NCBI RefSeq assembly: GCF_015291705.1
Contig: NZ_CP030050.1
Location: 4,650,001-4,714,000, forward strand
Length of the DNA stretch: 64,000 nt
Origin: Bradyrhizobium arachidis
GTDB taxonomy: Bacteria; Pseudomonadota; Alphaproteobacteria; Rhizobiales; Xanthobacteraceae
Reading direction: 5' to 3'
A model generated the notes under the pieces. It saw only the letters and a list, made by a program, of their open reading frames with translations, was not told where the DNA came from and searched no databases. Positions within the stretch are counted from its first letter, which is position 1. Each line of letters begins with the position of its first letter. Below are positions 1-7,812 of the stretch, one piece after another. Position numbers and translations under genes: made by a program.

Positions 1-1063
1 TCACCATGTGGCCGCGCCGCGCCGCGTTCGGCGGCAGATCGGTGATGTCGATCGCGATCAGGTCCATGGAGACGCGGCCCGCGACCGGGCAGCGCTTGCC
101 CGCCACGATCACCTCGGCGCCCCGGGTGCCGTCATTGGAGCTAGCGGCGCGGAAATAACCGTCGGCATAACCGACCGCGACGATCGCCAGTTTCGTCGGC
201 CGCCGCGCGGTCCAGGTGCCGCCATAGCCGACGCTGTCGCCGCGCTCGACATTGCGGACCTGCACGATGCGCGCCTTGAGATCCACGACCGGCTGCATCG
301 GATTGTCGGCCTCCGGCGTCGGATTGACGCCGTAGAGCGCCGCGCCCGGCCGCACCATGTCGAACTGGAAGGGAGCGCCGAGGAAGATGCCGGAGGAATT
401 GGCGAGCGCCGCCGGCACGCCGGAGAATTCGCTGGCGATGCCGCGGAAGGCCGCGAGCTGTTTTGCGTTGACCGGGCTGTTGAGCTGCTCGGCCGAGACC
501 AGATGACTCATCACCAGCGTGATGCCGTGGTCGCCGGCATTGATGCGGGGGATGATGGCCTGCGCTTCTGACAGCGTCAGTCCGAGCCGGTTCATCCCGG
601 TGTCGAAGTGAACAGCGACGCCGCCGCTCCAGCCGGTGCGGCGGCAGAACACGTCCCATTCGGCGAGCTCGTTGAGATCGCCGATGACAGGCCGGCAGTT
701 GATGTTGGCGTAGTGCTCGCCGGTGTTCTGGAAGTAGCCGCCGAGCACGTAGAGCGCGGCCTCCGGCACGGCTTCCCGCACCTTGCGCGCTTCCTCGATG
801 GTGGCGACGAAGAAGGTCTTGCAGCCGGCCTTGCTCAGGGCGCGCGCAACCTGTTCGGCGCCGCAGCCATAGGCGTCGGCCTTGATCACCGCCGAGCATT
901 CGGCCGGCACCGCCGTCTTCTCGAGCTTGCGCCAATTGGCAATGATCGCGTCGAGATCGACGGTGAGCACGCCGCCATAGGCTGCGAGCGCGGCAGCCTG
1001 GTTGGCCTCCGCGGAGAGAAGGCCTGATTGCGGGATCATTTTCGGGTCGGACGCCATTGTCAT
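1..1063 (-). CDS. alr: Alanine racemase (3' end cut by the window edge)
   Basis: PLP-dependent enzyme that interconverts L- and D-alanine to supply D-Ala for peptidoglycan. The frame stays open for 354 codons to the window edge, so the C-terminus is missing. The PLP-binding lysine lies in the motif VIKADAYG (about residue 61), and a typical racemase strand GRVSMDLIAID occurs near the edge. ATG codons at 1063 and 1057 (and 1039) are in frame; no ribosome-binding site separates them clearly, and I use 1063. It lies 40 bases downstream of dnaB on the same strand, so the two are probably co-transcribed. The family is recognised from the PLP motif and the colinear TIM-barrel sequence; the substrate is inferred from the family. 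Confidence 0.93.
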   Translation of the reverse strand, partial: MTMASDPKMIPQSGLLSAEANQAAALAAYGGVLTVDLDAIIANWRKLEKTAVPAECSAVIKADAYGCGAEQVARALSKAGCKTFFVATIEEARKVREAVPEAALYVLGGYFQNTGEHYANINCRPVIGDLNELAEWDVFCRRTGWSGGVAVHFDTGMNRLGLTLSEAQAIIPRINAGDHGITLVMSHLVSAEQLNSPVNAKQLAAFRGIASEFSGVPAALANSSGIFLGAPFQFDMVRPGAALYGVNPTPEADNPMQPVVDLKARIVQVRNVERGDSVGYGGTWTARRPTKLAIVAVGYADGYFRAASSNDGTRGAEVIVAGKRCPVAGRVSMDLIAIDITDLPPNAARRGHMV

Positions 1064-1103
1064 GGCGCCGTTTTACGCAAGAGGCAGGTCCGGTTCAAGG
1101 AAC

Positions 1104-2615
1104 TCAGTAGTCGTTGCCGCCGCGAGCCGGCAGCTGACTGTCAGGCGCGAGGTCGCCGAACCGCGTGACCGAGGCTTCGAACGCCAAATCGACGGTGCCT
1201 GTCGGGCCGTGGCGCTGCTTGCCGATGATGACCTCGGCTTTTCCGTGCGCAAGACTCATGTCTAGCTGCCACTTCTCATGCTCAGGCGTGCCTGGGCGGG
1301 GCTCCTTCATCGCGAGGTAATATTCCTCGCGATAAACGAACAGGACGACGTCGGCGTCCTGCTCGATTGATCCGGATTCACGCAAGTCGGAGAGCTGCGG
1401 CCGCTTGTCGTCGCGGGATTCGACCTGGCGCGAGAGCTGGGACAGCGCGATCACGGGAACGTTGAGCTCCTTGGCCAGCGCCTTGAGGCTGGTCGTGATC
1501 TCCGTGATTTCCTGCACGCGGCTGTCGCTGGCGCGCTTGCCCGAGCCCGAGAGCAGCTGGATGTAGTCGATCACGAGCAGATCGAGGCCCTTCTGGCGCT
1601 TCAGCCGGCGCGCGCGTGCCATCAACTGCGCGATCGACAGGCCGCCGGTCGCGTCGACATAGAACGGCAGCGATTGCAGCTCGATCGAGACCTCCCGGAT
1701 CTTGTCGAAATCGGCTTCCGAGATGCCGCCGCGGCGGATGTGGGAGGAGGGAACGCCGGTGCGCTCGGCCACGATACGCGTGGCGAGCTGGTCGGCCGAC
1801 ATTTCGCAGGAGAAGAAGCCGATGACGCCGCCATTGGCGGCCTTCGTGGTGCCGTCGGCCTGGAGTTCCGGGACGTAGGCTCGTGCGACATTGTAGGCAA
1901 TGTTGGTCGCCAGCGAGGTCTTGCCCATGCCGGGACGGCCCGCGACGATGATGAGGTCGGAGTGCTGCAGGCCGCCCATCTTGGTGTCGAGGTCGCGCAT
2001 GCCCGTCGAGATGCCGGACAGCTTGCCGTCGCGCTGGAACGCCTTTGCAGCGAGATCGACCGCGACAGCCAGTGCCTGCGAGAATTTCTGGAAGCCGCCA
2101 TCGTAGCGGCCGGATTCGGCGAGCTCGTAAAGCTTTCGCTCGGCGTCCTCGATCTGCGCCCGCGGCTGGAAGTCGACCGGCGCGTCATAGGCGACATTGA
2201 CCATGTCCTCGCCGATACCGATCAGGTCGCGCCTGAGCGACAGGTCGTAGACGGTGCGGCCATAGTCCTGAGCATTGATGATGGTGGTGGCTTCGGCCGC
2301 GAGCCGCGCCAGATATTGCCCGATGGTCATGCCGCCAACGTCAGTGTCGGCGGGCAGGAACGTCTTCAGCGTCACGGGCGTCGCGATCTTGCCCATCCGG
2401 ATCAGGCTGCCGGCGGTCTCGAAGATGGTCTGGTGCAGCGGCTCGAAGAAATGCTTCGCCTCCAGGAAGTCGGAGACGCGGTAGAAGGCATCGTTGTTGA
2501 CCAGGATCGCGCCCAGAAGGCTCTGTTCCGCCTCGATATTGTGCGGCGCGCTCCGATAGGCGGGCGTTCCGGGCTCGGGCGCGAGTTTGAGGACGTTCGA
2601 ATCAGTCAGGGCCAT
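1104..2615 (-). CDS. dnaB: Replicative DNA helicase DnaB
   Basis: Hexameric 5'-3' helicase that unwinds DNA at the replication fork and interacts with primase. At 503 residues it is close to usual length. The N-terminal DnaB domain (about 25-130, starting with the family segment EAEQSLLGAIL) is followed by the RecA-like ATPase domain, with Walker A GRPGMGKTS at 226-234, Walker B LLVIDYIQLL and the downstream DLRESGSIEQDAD motif. No intein or insertion is visible. The start at 2615 gives a normal N-terminus. It is followed on the same strand by alr, a pairing common in alphaproteobacteria. Confidence 0.97.
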   Translation of the reverse strand: MALTDSNVLKLAPEPGTPAYRSAPHNIEAEQSLLGAILVNNDAFYRVSDFLEAKHFFEPLHQTIFETAGSLIRMGKIATPVTLKTFLPADTDVGGMTIGQYLARLAAEATTIINAQDYGRTVYDLSLRRDLIGIGEDMVNVAYDAPVDFQPRAQIEDAERKLYELAESGRYDGGFQKFSQALAVAVDLAAKAFQRDGKLSGISTGMRDLDTKMGGLQHSDLIIVAGRPGMGKTSLATNIAYNVARAYVPELQADGTTKAANGGVIGFFSCEMSADQLATRIVAERTGVPSSHIRRGGISEADFDKIREVSIELQSLPFYVDATGGLSIAQLMARARRLKRQKGLDLLVIDYIQLLSGSGKRASDSRVQEITEITTSLKALAKELNVPVIALSQLSRQVESRDDKRPQLSDLRESGSIEQDADVVLFVYREEYYLAMKEPRPGTPEHEKWQLDMSLAHGKAEVIIGKQRHGPTGTVDLAFEASVTRFGDLAPDSQLPARGGNDY

Positions 2616-2907
2616 GGTCGGACGTGCTTAGCAATTTTCTTGGGCGGATGCGGGGCCCGGGATAAAGCGCCGCCGCGGCCCAAAGCGGAAGCGAAAGCTC
2701 GCCGCTATCAACCGATCTTAAAAGCGGTGGATGATTAGCGGCCGCAGCATGCGCCGTGCTTGACGGATTTTGCGGAACTCCGCCCCGCCCGGCGGCAGTC
2801 GCAGCCGCGCCACGGAAAAATCCGGATGACGTGAACCTTATGGGAGAGGGCGCAGACCTATTCAGACGCGTACCGAACGCGGCTGGCCGGGAGCCTTCGG
2901 CTCGGGT
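2616..2907. other. Gene-free stretch upstream of dnaB
   Basis: I see no supported gene here. It must hold the dnaB promoter (minus strand) and the 3' end of the small minus-strand gene that stops at 2908. A short hairpin GAGCC-TTC-GGCTC (2891-2903) lies just past that stop and could act as a weak terminator. Confidence 0.4.
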
Positions 2908-3027
2908 TCAAACCAGCAGGAGGTACACCAGCGCAACCAGGGCCGCTCCGACGCCGGTGGCGATCAGGGCGTAATCGGTGCGGAGGTCGTCCTGCACGTC
3001 GAATGAGGTTCGGGTCTCTTTGCTCAT
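2908..3027 (-). CDS. Small single-span membrane protein, 39 aa
   Basis: A 39-codon frame from ATG 3027 to TGA 2908. The protein has a polar N-terminal half (about 25 residues, rich in Lys, Arg, Asp) and ends in a hydrophobic segment, ATGVGAALVALVYLLLV, that looks like one transmembrane helix reaching almost to the C-terminus. I do not recognise the family. The polar head plus terminal helix is what supports a real gene; the ribosome-binding site is weak. A perfect CRP-type palindrome lies 34-49 bases upstream of the start, which suggests regulated expression. Confidence 0.5.
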   Translation of the reverse strand: MSKETRTSFDVQDDLRTDYALIATGVGAALVALVYLLLV

Positions 3028-3060
3028 GGCGACGGTCTAGGCCGGACCCGACCAGACTTA

Positions 3061-3076
3061 TGTGAAACAGATCACA
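3061..3076. promoter_or_regulatory. CRP/FNR-family operator, TGTGA-N6-TCACA
   Basis: TGTGAAACAGATCACA has both half sites of the classical CRP consensus. It lies between the minus-strand small membrane protein (start 3027) and the plus-strand frame at 3162, so it could serve either. Recognition by a Crp-like protein is inference; three Crp/Fnr proteins are encoded at 21.5-24.1 kb but nothing links them directly to this site. Confidence 0.55.
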
Positions 3077-3161
3077 TCTCCCCGGATTCTTTCGGGGTAG
3101 AGCCGGAACAGGCAGGCGGGCAGGGGGTTATCTTTGACCCGCCATCAGGGAGAGGCAAGCG

Positions 3162-3368
3162 ATGCGGCCAGAACGGCAGCACCATCAGTGGCGAAGCGAG
3201 GCCGGTAGCCGGCTCTGGCTGTCAGGCCTGATCGCCGCCATGCAGCACGCCGAACGCCCCGACATCCGCCGCCAGCCGGTCGCACCCGAGATCATCGCGG
3301 AACTGCGGGCGCAACTGACGTTAGCGGCCTCTCTCCGGTCCTCGCCGGTCTCAACCCTGCGTCACTAG
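3162..3368 (+). CDS. Hypothetical protein, 68 aa
   Basis: A 68-codon frame starting at ATG 3162 behind a good purine-rich site (GGGAGAGG, about 8 bases upstream). The product is basic, with no signal peptide, membrane helix or motif I recognise. It ends 18 bases before the convergent cfa stop. The ribosome-binding site and the upstream CRP-like palindrome favour a real gene, but with high G+C a frame of this length could occur by chance. Confidence 0.4.
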   Translation: MRPERQHHQWRSEAGSRLWLSGLIAAMQHAERPDIRRQPVAPEIIAELRAQLTLAASLRSSPVSTLRH

Positions 3369-3385
3369 AACTCATTCACCAAAAC

Positions 3386-4642
3386 TCATTCACCGGCCAG
3401 CTTCAGCCTGGGCTTGGCGCCACTTTCGATCGCCCGCAGGCGGGCTTCCTCGCGTGTGATGTAGTCCCGGGTGATCGGCACCACGCCTTGGCGCTTGGTG
3501 AGCTGGATCTGGAAGTTCATCATGGCCTGCTTGCGGAACGTCATCTCGCACGCTGCCAGGTAAAACTCCCACATCAGCGCGAAGCGTTCGTCGTAGAGCT
3601 GCACGGCCTCCTCGCGCCGCGCCATGAAGCGCTCCCGCCAGGCCTTCAGCGTATCGGCATAATGCAGGCGCAGGATCTCGATGTCGCAGACCAGCAGACC
3701 AGCGCGCTCGATCGCCGGCAGCACCTCCGACAAAGCGGGGATGTAGCCGCCCGGGAAGATGTATTTGGCGATCCAGGGATTGGTCGAGTCCGGCCCTTGC
3801 GACCGCCCGATCGAGTGCAGGAGCATGACGCCGTCCTCGCTCAGGAGCTCGGCGCAGCGCTGGAAATAGGTGTCGTAGAACCTCGCGCCGACATGCTCGA
3901 ACATGCCAACCGACACGATGCGGTCGAACGGCCCGTCGATGTCGCGGTAGTCCTCGAGCAGGAAGCGCGCCGATCGGCTCAGGCCTTTCTCGGCCGCACG
4001 CGTATTGGCAATCTGCAGCTGCTCGGTCGACAGCGTGACGCCGGTGACGTCGGCGCCGGCGATCTCGGCGAGGTAGAGCCCGAGCCCGCCCCAGCCGGAG
4101 CCGATGTCGAGCACGCGCTGGCCGCTTCCAACGACCAGCTTTGCGGCAATGTGCCGCTTCTTGGCGAGCTGCGCATCGTCGAGCGTGGCGTCCTGCGTCT
4201 CGAAATAGGCGCAGCTATATTGCTTGTCGGCATCGAGGAAGAGCGAATAGAGCCGCGCGTCGAGATCGTAATGATGTGCAACGTTGCTGCGGGCGCGCGA
4301 GCGCGGATTGAACTGCTTCAGGTGCCGCGTCAGATAGCGCAGGTGCCACCAGGGTTTTGCCCACTGCGGCAATAGGTCGGGTTGATCGAGCAGGATCGCG
4401 AGCGCATCAGCTATGGTGCCGCGCTCGACGACGAACTCGCCGTCCATATAGGCCTCGCCAAGCCCGAGCTCGGGATTGATGAGGATTTTCCGCTCGGCCT
4501 CGGCGGTGACGAAACGCACCGCGACCGGCTCGCCCGAGCCGTCGCCAAAGGTGAACTTCGATCCGCTTGCGCTGGTCACCTTCAGCGACCCGCGGCGGAT
4601 GAAATGAGACAGGAATCTACGCAACAATCGGTCCATCGACAC
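3386..4642 (-). CDS. cfa: Cyclopropane-fatty-acyl-phospholipid synthase
   Basis: SAM-dependent methyltransferase that adds a methylene group across the double bond of unsaturated acyl chains in membrane phospholipids, often a stationary-phase or acid-stress response. At 418 residues it has the usual length. The SAM-binding glycine-rich motif VLDIGSGWGG is mid-protein, followed by family segments such as GVTLSTEQ and RIVSVGMFEHVG, and a C-terminal half rich in aromatic residues. It is monocistronic here, convergent with the small frame at 3162. The first ATG at 4642 gives a standard N-terminal domain. Confidence 0.95.
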   Translation of the reverse strand: MSMDRLLRRFLSHFIRRGSLKVTSASGSKFTFGDGSGEPVAVRFVTAEAERKILINPELGLGEAYMDGEFVVERGTIADALAILLDQPDLLPQWAKPWWHLRYLTRHLKQFNPRSRARSNVAHHYDLDARLYSLFLDADKQYSCAYFETQDATLDDAQLAKKRHIAAKLVVGSGQRVLDIGSGWGGLGLYLAEIAGADVTGVTLSTEQLQIANTRAAEKGLSRSARFLLEDYRDIDGPFDRIVSVGMFEHVGARFYDTYFQRCAELLSEDGVMLLHSIGRSQGPDSTNPWIAKYIFPGGYIPALSEVLPAIERAGLLVCDIEILRLHYADTLKAWRERFMARREEAVQLYDERFALMWEFYLAACEMTFRKQAMMNFQIQLTKRQGVVPITRDYITREEARLRAIESGAKPRLKLAGE

Positions 4643-4902
4643 CTTCCTCTCGAGCGAACCCGAAGAGATGCGACTAACCCGGTCTTCACATCTGACGCTC
4701 AGGTCCCGCTCTGGTTCCTATGCGTTTGCATGTAAAACATGGGGAGGATGTTCCGGCCGCACTATTGCGCCGGGTTCAAAGCCGATATTCCAAAACCGCT
4801 TAACCACATCCTTGCGGGTGGGGCCTGCTTCCATTCGCGGCTCAATCCGCTAAAAGGTGACCCGCCGCCGCGCCCGCCGCCGGCTGCACCTCTCGGAATT
4901 CA

Positions 4903-5859
4903 ATGGAGATGATGGGAATGTCGAGCCGAGCGCTCAGCCTCGCGACGGTATTGCTTCTGATCGGCTTCGGCGCGACCGATACCGTTCTTGCGCAGGCGAC
5001 GAACCTCGAGGCCGGCAAAAGTCCGTCCCAGATCTTCGCGCAGACCTGCAATGCGTGCCACAAGAGCCCGCGCGGCCTGTTGAAGTCCGTCGCGCCCGGC
5101 TCGCTGCCGGGCTTCTTGCGCCAGCACTACACCACGAGCTCGGACATGGCGGGCATCCTCGCCTCCTACCTCGTCTCCAACGGCGCCACCGATACCCGCT
5201 ACCAGGCCAAGGACGGCAAGAAGGACGGCGCCAAGGAGAAGGACGCCAACACCGCGCCGGGCCAGTCGCCGGAGCATCAGGGCCGCCGCCAGCGCTCCCA
5301 GGAAGCGGCCAAGCCGGAGGGCGAGGGCGCGGCTCCGCCTGCCGAGGGTCGGCAGAAGCGCGCGGCGCGTCCGAACGAGGAGGGCGCGAAGCCTGAGGGA
5401 CAGGCATTGCCCGAGGGCCGCAAGGGCAAGCGTCGCAGCAAGCCCGGGATCGAGGAAGCACCGAAGGTCGACGCAGCTGCGCCCACCACTGAAGAGAAGA
5501 AGAGCGAGCCGAGGCCCGAGTCCAAGCCGGAGAGCAGCAAGGTCGAGCCTGACACCAAGCCCGACGGCAAGGCGTCGGAGAAAGCCGCCGAGCCAAAGCC
5601 TGAGAGTGCCAAGGTCAAGCCGCGTGGCGGCGACGCACCGGCGCTTCGGCCCGATCCGGTGCCGCAGGTGACTCCAGCTCCGCCTGCCGCCGCGGCGAAG
5701 CCCGCTGAACCGGCCGCGCCCAAGCCGGTGGAAGAGGCGGCTCCCAGGCCCGCGAGTCCTGAACCTGCCTCCAAGCCGCAGGAGGCGGCATCGCCTGCGA
5801 CTGCTGCGGCGCCGCCGGCGGAATCCTCCGGCACGCCAGCGCCGCCGATCTCGCGCTAA
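4903..5859 (+). CDS. Secreted cytochrome c-like protein with long Pro/Ala/Lys/Glu-rich tail
   Basis: 318 residues. An N-terminal signal peptide (about 1-30, ending VLAQA) is followed by a short heme-binding region: C49-N-A-C52-H53 is a canonical CxxCH site and M82, in SSDMAGILASYL, is a candidate distal ligand. From about residue 100 to the end the sequence is low-complexity, dominated by P, A, K, E and S, and probably disordered. Only the first ~70 mature residues look folded, which is short for a class I cytochrome c. In-frame ATGs at 4903, 4909, 4912 and 4918 make the exact start uncertain. The function is unknown; periplasmic electron transfer or heme binding is inferred from the motif alone. 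It is divergent from cfa and no partner gene is adjacent. Confidence 0.78.
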   Translation: MEMMGMSSRALSLATVLLLIGFGATDTVLAQATNLEAGKSPSQIFAQTCNACHKSPRGLLKSVAPGSLPGFLRQHYTTSSDMAGILASYLVSNGATDTRYQAKDGKKDGAKEKDANTAPGQSPEHQGRRQRSQEAAKPEGEGAAPPAEGRQKRAARPNEEGAKPEGQALPEGRKGKRRSKPGIEEAPKVDAAAPTTEEKKSEPRPESKPESSKVEPDTKPDGKASEKAAEPKPESAKVKPRGGDAPALRPDPVPQVTPAPPAAAAKPAEPAAPKPVEEAAPRPASPEPASKPQEAASPATAAAPPAESSGTPAPPISR

Positions 5860-5918
5860 TACAGCTGAAATTCCCGATCGATCTGCGGAGGTCGCGTCAT
5901 CGCGACGTCCGCATTGTC

Positions 5919-5957
5919 TTGACCGCGATTAGAGTGTTGCTCTAGAGTATAGCTCTA
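5919..5957 (+). promoter_or_regulatory. Promoter with two tandem TetR-type operators
   Basis: TTGACC (5919-5924) is a plausible -35 element, with TAGAGT (5943-5948) as a -10 at 18-base spacing. Two copies of the inverted repeat TAGAG-N5-CTCTA occupy 5930-5944 and 5943-5957, sharing two bases, so they cover the -10 and run into the AGGAGG ribosome-binding site (5957-5962). This is the expected geometry for autorepression by the TetR protein encoded 11 bases downstream. The repeats are seen directly; binding is inference. Confidence 0.65.
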
Positions 5958-5967
5958 GGAGGCGCGG

Positions 5968-6564
5968 ATGGCGGCGGGTGTGCGTGATGACCTGTTGGCG
6001 GCCGGGTTGTTCGTGTTCGACCGCGTCGGCTTCGAAGCTGCGACGGTCGCCGCGATCCGTGCCCGCGCGCGCGCGTCGAATGGCAGCTTCTTCCATGTCT
6101 TCGGCTCGAAGAAGGAGCTCGCCGGCGCGCTGTTCCTGGAGGTGCTCGGGCACTATCACGCCGCGGTGCTGGCCGCGCTCGATCCCGAGCCTGACGCCAG
6201 GCAGGGCATCGATCGGCTGATCCGCGCGCATCTCGACTGGGTCGTCACCAGCCGGCGCGAGGCGCGCTACCTGTTCGAGATCTCGCGCAGCGAATGGGGC
6301 GAGGGCGTGCGCGACGCCCAGCGGGCGCAGAATGCACGCCTTGCCGAAGCCATCGAGCGCTGGCGCGCGCCGCTGGTCGCCGGCGGCGAGCTGCTGCCGA
6401 TGACGCCGGTGATGTTCGTGAGCCAGCTCATCGGGCCGGCACAGATCTTTTGCCGCGCCTTCCTGTCGGGGCGCGATCGCACCGATCCCCGCGGCGAGGC
6501 CGATGCGCTGATCGCCTGCGCCATCCGTGCGCTGGTGCCACCCGAGCGCATCAACCAGGACTAA
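5968..6564 (+). CDS. TetR/AcrR-family transcriptional regulator
   Basis: 198 residues, typical TetR length. The N-terminal helix-turn-helix region (about 1-50) includes the recognition-helix context ARASNGSFFHVFGSKKELAGAL; the C-terminal ligand domain is less conserved. ATG 5968 is set by a consensus AGGAGG five bases upstream. The gene sits directly behind a promoter overlapped by two TAGAG-N5-CTCTA operators and is followed at 11 bases by a PaaI-type thioesterase, so a self-regulated two-gene operon responding to an acyl-CoA or related ligand is likely. The ligand cannot be read from sequence. Confidence 0.88.
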   Translation: MAAGVRDDLLAAGLFVFDRVGFEAATVAAIRARARASNGSFFHVFGSKKELAGALFLEVLGHYHAAVLAALDPEPDARQGIDRLIRAHLDWVVTSRREARYLFEISRSEWGEGVRDAQRAQNARLAEAIERWRAPLVAGGELLPMTPVMFVSQLIGPAQIFCRAFLSGRDRTDPRGEADALIACAIRALVPPERINQD

Positions 6565-6575
6565 GGAGAGGCCTC

Positions 6576-7043
6576 ATGCGAGCCGAAGCAGATCCCGAAT
6601 TTGAGCCGATCGCCGCGCGCATCCACGCCAATGTCGGCCGGCAGGGTTTTATGAATCTGGTCGGCGCCGAGCTGTCCGAATTGTCGCGCGGCACCTGCAC
6701 GATTGCCGTGGACCGCCGGCCGGAGCTGCTGCAGCAGCACGGCTTCTTTCACGGCGGCGTCACCGCCTTCCTGGTCGACAACGCCACGACCATCGCCGCG
6801 GCGACGTCGCGCGGCCAGCCGGCGCTGACGGCTGAATACAAGCTGAATTTGTTGTCGCCTGCAGTCGGCGACAAGCTGATCTGCCGGGCGAGGGTGATCA
6901 AGCCGGGCCGCCAGGTCTCGGTGGTCGCCGCCGACGTGTTCTGTGTCAGCGACGGCGTCGAGAAGCATACGGCAACGGCGCTCGCCTCGATCGCGATGCT
7001 CAGCGAGGATGTCGCCGCCAAAACGAAAAGCCCGGCCGCCTGA
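6576..7043 (+). CDS. PaaI-family hotdog-fold thioesterase
   Basis: 155 residues, the normal length for a single hotdog domain. The segment QQHGFFHGGVTAFLVDNA matches the PaaI/YdiI catalytic region, with the conserved H-G-G and an acidic residue (Asp) on the central helix; TAEYKLNLLSPA is the following strand. Such enzymes hydrolyse acyl-CoA or aryl-CoA esters in the cytoplasm; the substrate here is unknown. ATG 6576 follows AGGAGAG (6564-6570), 11 bases after the TetR stop, so the two are co-transcribed and probably under TetR control. Its stop codon lies in the loop of a terminator hairpin. Confidence 0.87.
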   Translation: MRAEADPEFEPIAARIHANVGRQGFMNLVGAELSELSRGTCTIAVDRRPELLQQHGFFHGGVTAFLVDNATTIAAATSRGQPALTAEYKLNLLSPAVGDKLICRARVIKPGRQVSVVAADVFCVSDGVEKHTATALASIAMLSEDVAAKTKSPAA

Positions 7044-7055
7044 GGCGACCGGGCT
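7029..7055. terminator. Bidirectional terminator hairpin
   Basis: AGCCCGG ... CCGGGCT with an inner CGCC/GGCG pairing gives an 11-bp stem with one mismatch; the loop is the TGA stop of the thioesterase gene. An A-run on the 5' side (7021-7029) becomes a T-rich tail on the minus strand, so it can also end transcription coming from the rplI operon. Confidence 0.65.
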
Positions 7056-7070
7056 GATCCACTCTCCGCC

Positions 7071-7152
7071 GTCATTGCCGGGCTTGACCCGGCAATCCAT
7101 CGCTTGAGCAAAACTCTTTCGATGGATGCGCGGGTCAAGCCCGCGCATGACG
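7071..7152. repeat. REP-like double palindrome
   Basis: Two imperfect palindromes face each other: TTGCCGGG-CTTGAC-CCGGCAA (about 7075-7096) and GCGCGGG-TCAA-GCCCGCGC (about 7128-7147), with outer arms GTCAT...GATGGATG...CATGAC. Intergenic elements of this form, with GGTCAAGCCC cores, are dispersed in Bradyrhizobium genomes. It separates the convergent thioesterase and rplI genes. Confidence 0.7.
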
Positions 7153-7161
7153 AGTTGTTGC

Positions 7162-7761
7162 TTACTTCTCTTCCGCAGCCGGGGCCGGCTCGGCCTCGTC
7201 GTGCTGGGCTTCCGGATCGAAGAACTCGCCGGCGGCGGCAATCGCCTCGGCGGCCGCATCGCGGTCCTCGTTGCGGGTCGAGATGTCCTCGCCGCGGTTG
7301 ATGCGCTCGGCCTCGTCCTGGCTGCGTGCAACCGTGACGGTGACCTCGACCTCGACCTCGGGGTGGACGGCGACGGTGATCGAGTGCTTGCCGATGGTCT
7401 TGATCGGCGCATCGAGCTGCACCTGCGGGCGGGCCAGCGAAACGCCGTCGGCTTCGAACGCCATGACGACGTCACGCACCGTGACCGAGCCGAACAGCTG
7501 ACCGGCTTCCGACGCCTGACGGATCACGATGATGTTCTTGCCCTCGATCTTCTCGGCGACCTTGGACGCCTCGGCCTTCGAGGCGAGGTTGCGGGCCTCG
7601 AGATCAGCCTTCATGCCATCGTACTTGGCGCGGTTGTCGGCGGTGGCGCGCAGCGCCTTGCCGCGCTTGAGCAGGAAATTGCGGGCATAGCCGTCGCGAA
7701 CCTTCACGACTTCGCCCATCTGGCCGAGCTTGTTGACGCGTTCCAGCAGAATGACTTCCAT
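7162..7761 (-). CDS. rplI: Large ribosomal subunit protein bL9
   Basis: 199 residues. The N-terminal rRNA-binding domain begins [19 protein letters not shown] and contains the [13 protein letters not shown] signature; a central helix of about 50 residues connects to the C-terminal domain, followed by an acidic Ala/Glu-rich tail of about 40 residues, a common alphaproteobacterial extension. A strong AAGGAGA site precedes the ATG. It is the last gene of the rpsF-rpsR-DUF2232-rplI run. Confidence 0.97.
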   Translation of the reverse strand: MEVILLERVNKLGQMGEVVKVRDGYARNFLLKRGKALRATADNRAKYDGMKADLEARNLASKAEASKVAEKIEGKNIIVIRQASEAGQLFGSVTVRDVVMAFEADGVSLARPQVQLDAPIKTIGKHSITVAVHPEVEVEVTVTVARSQDEAERINRGEDISTRNEDRDAAAEAIAAAGEFFDPEAQHDEAEPAPAAEEK

Positions 7762-7812
7762 ATTCGTTCTCCTTTTGAAGTGCTGTTTGAGTTCTGGGTT
7801 ACAGGGGTGGAC

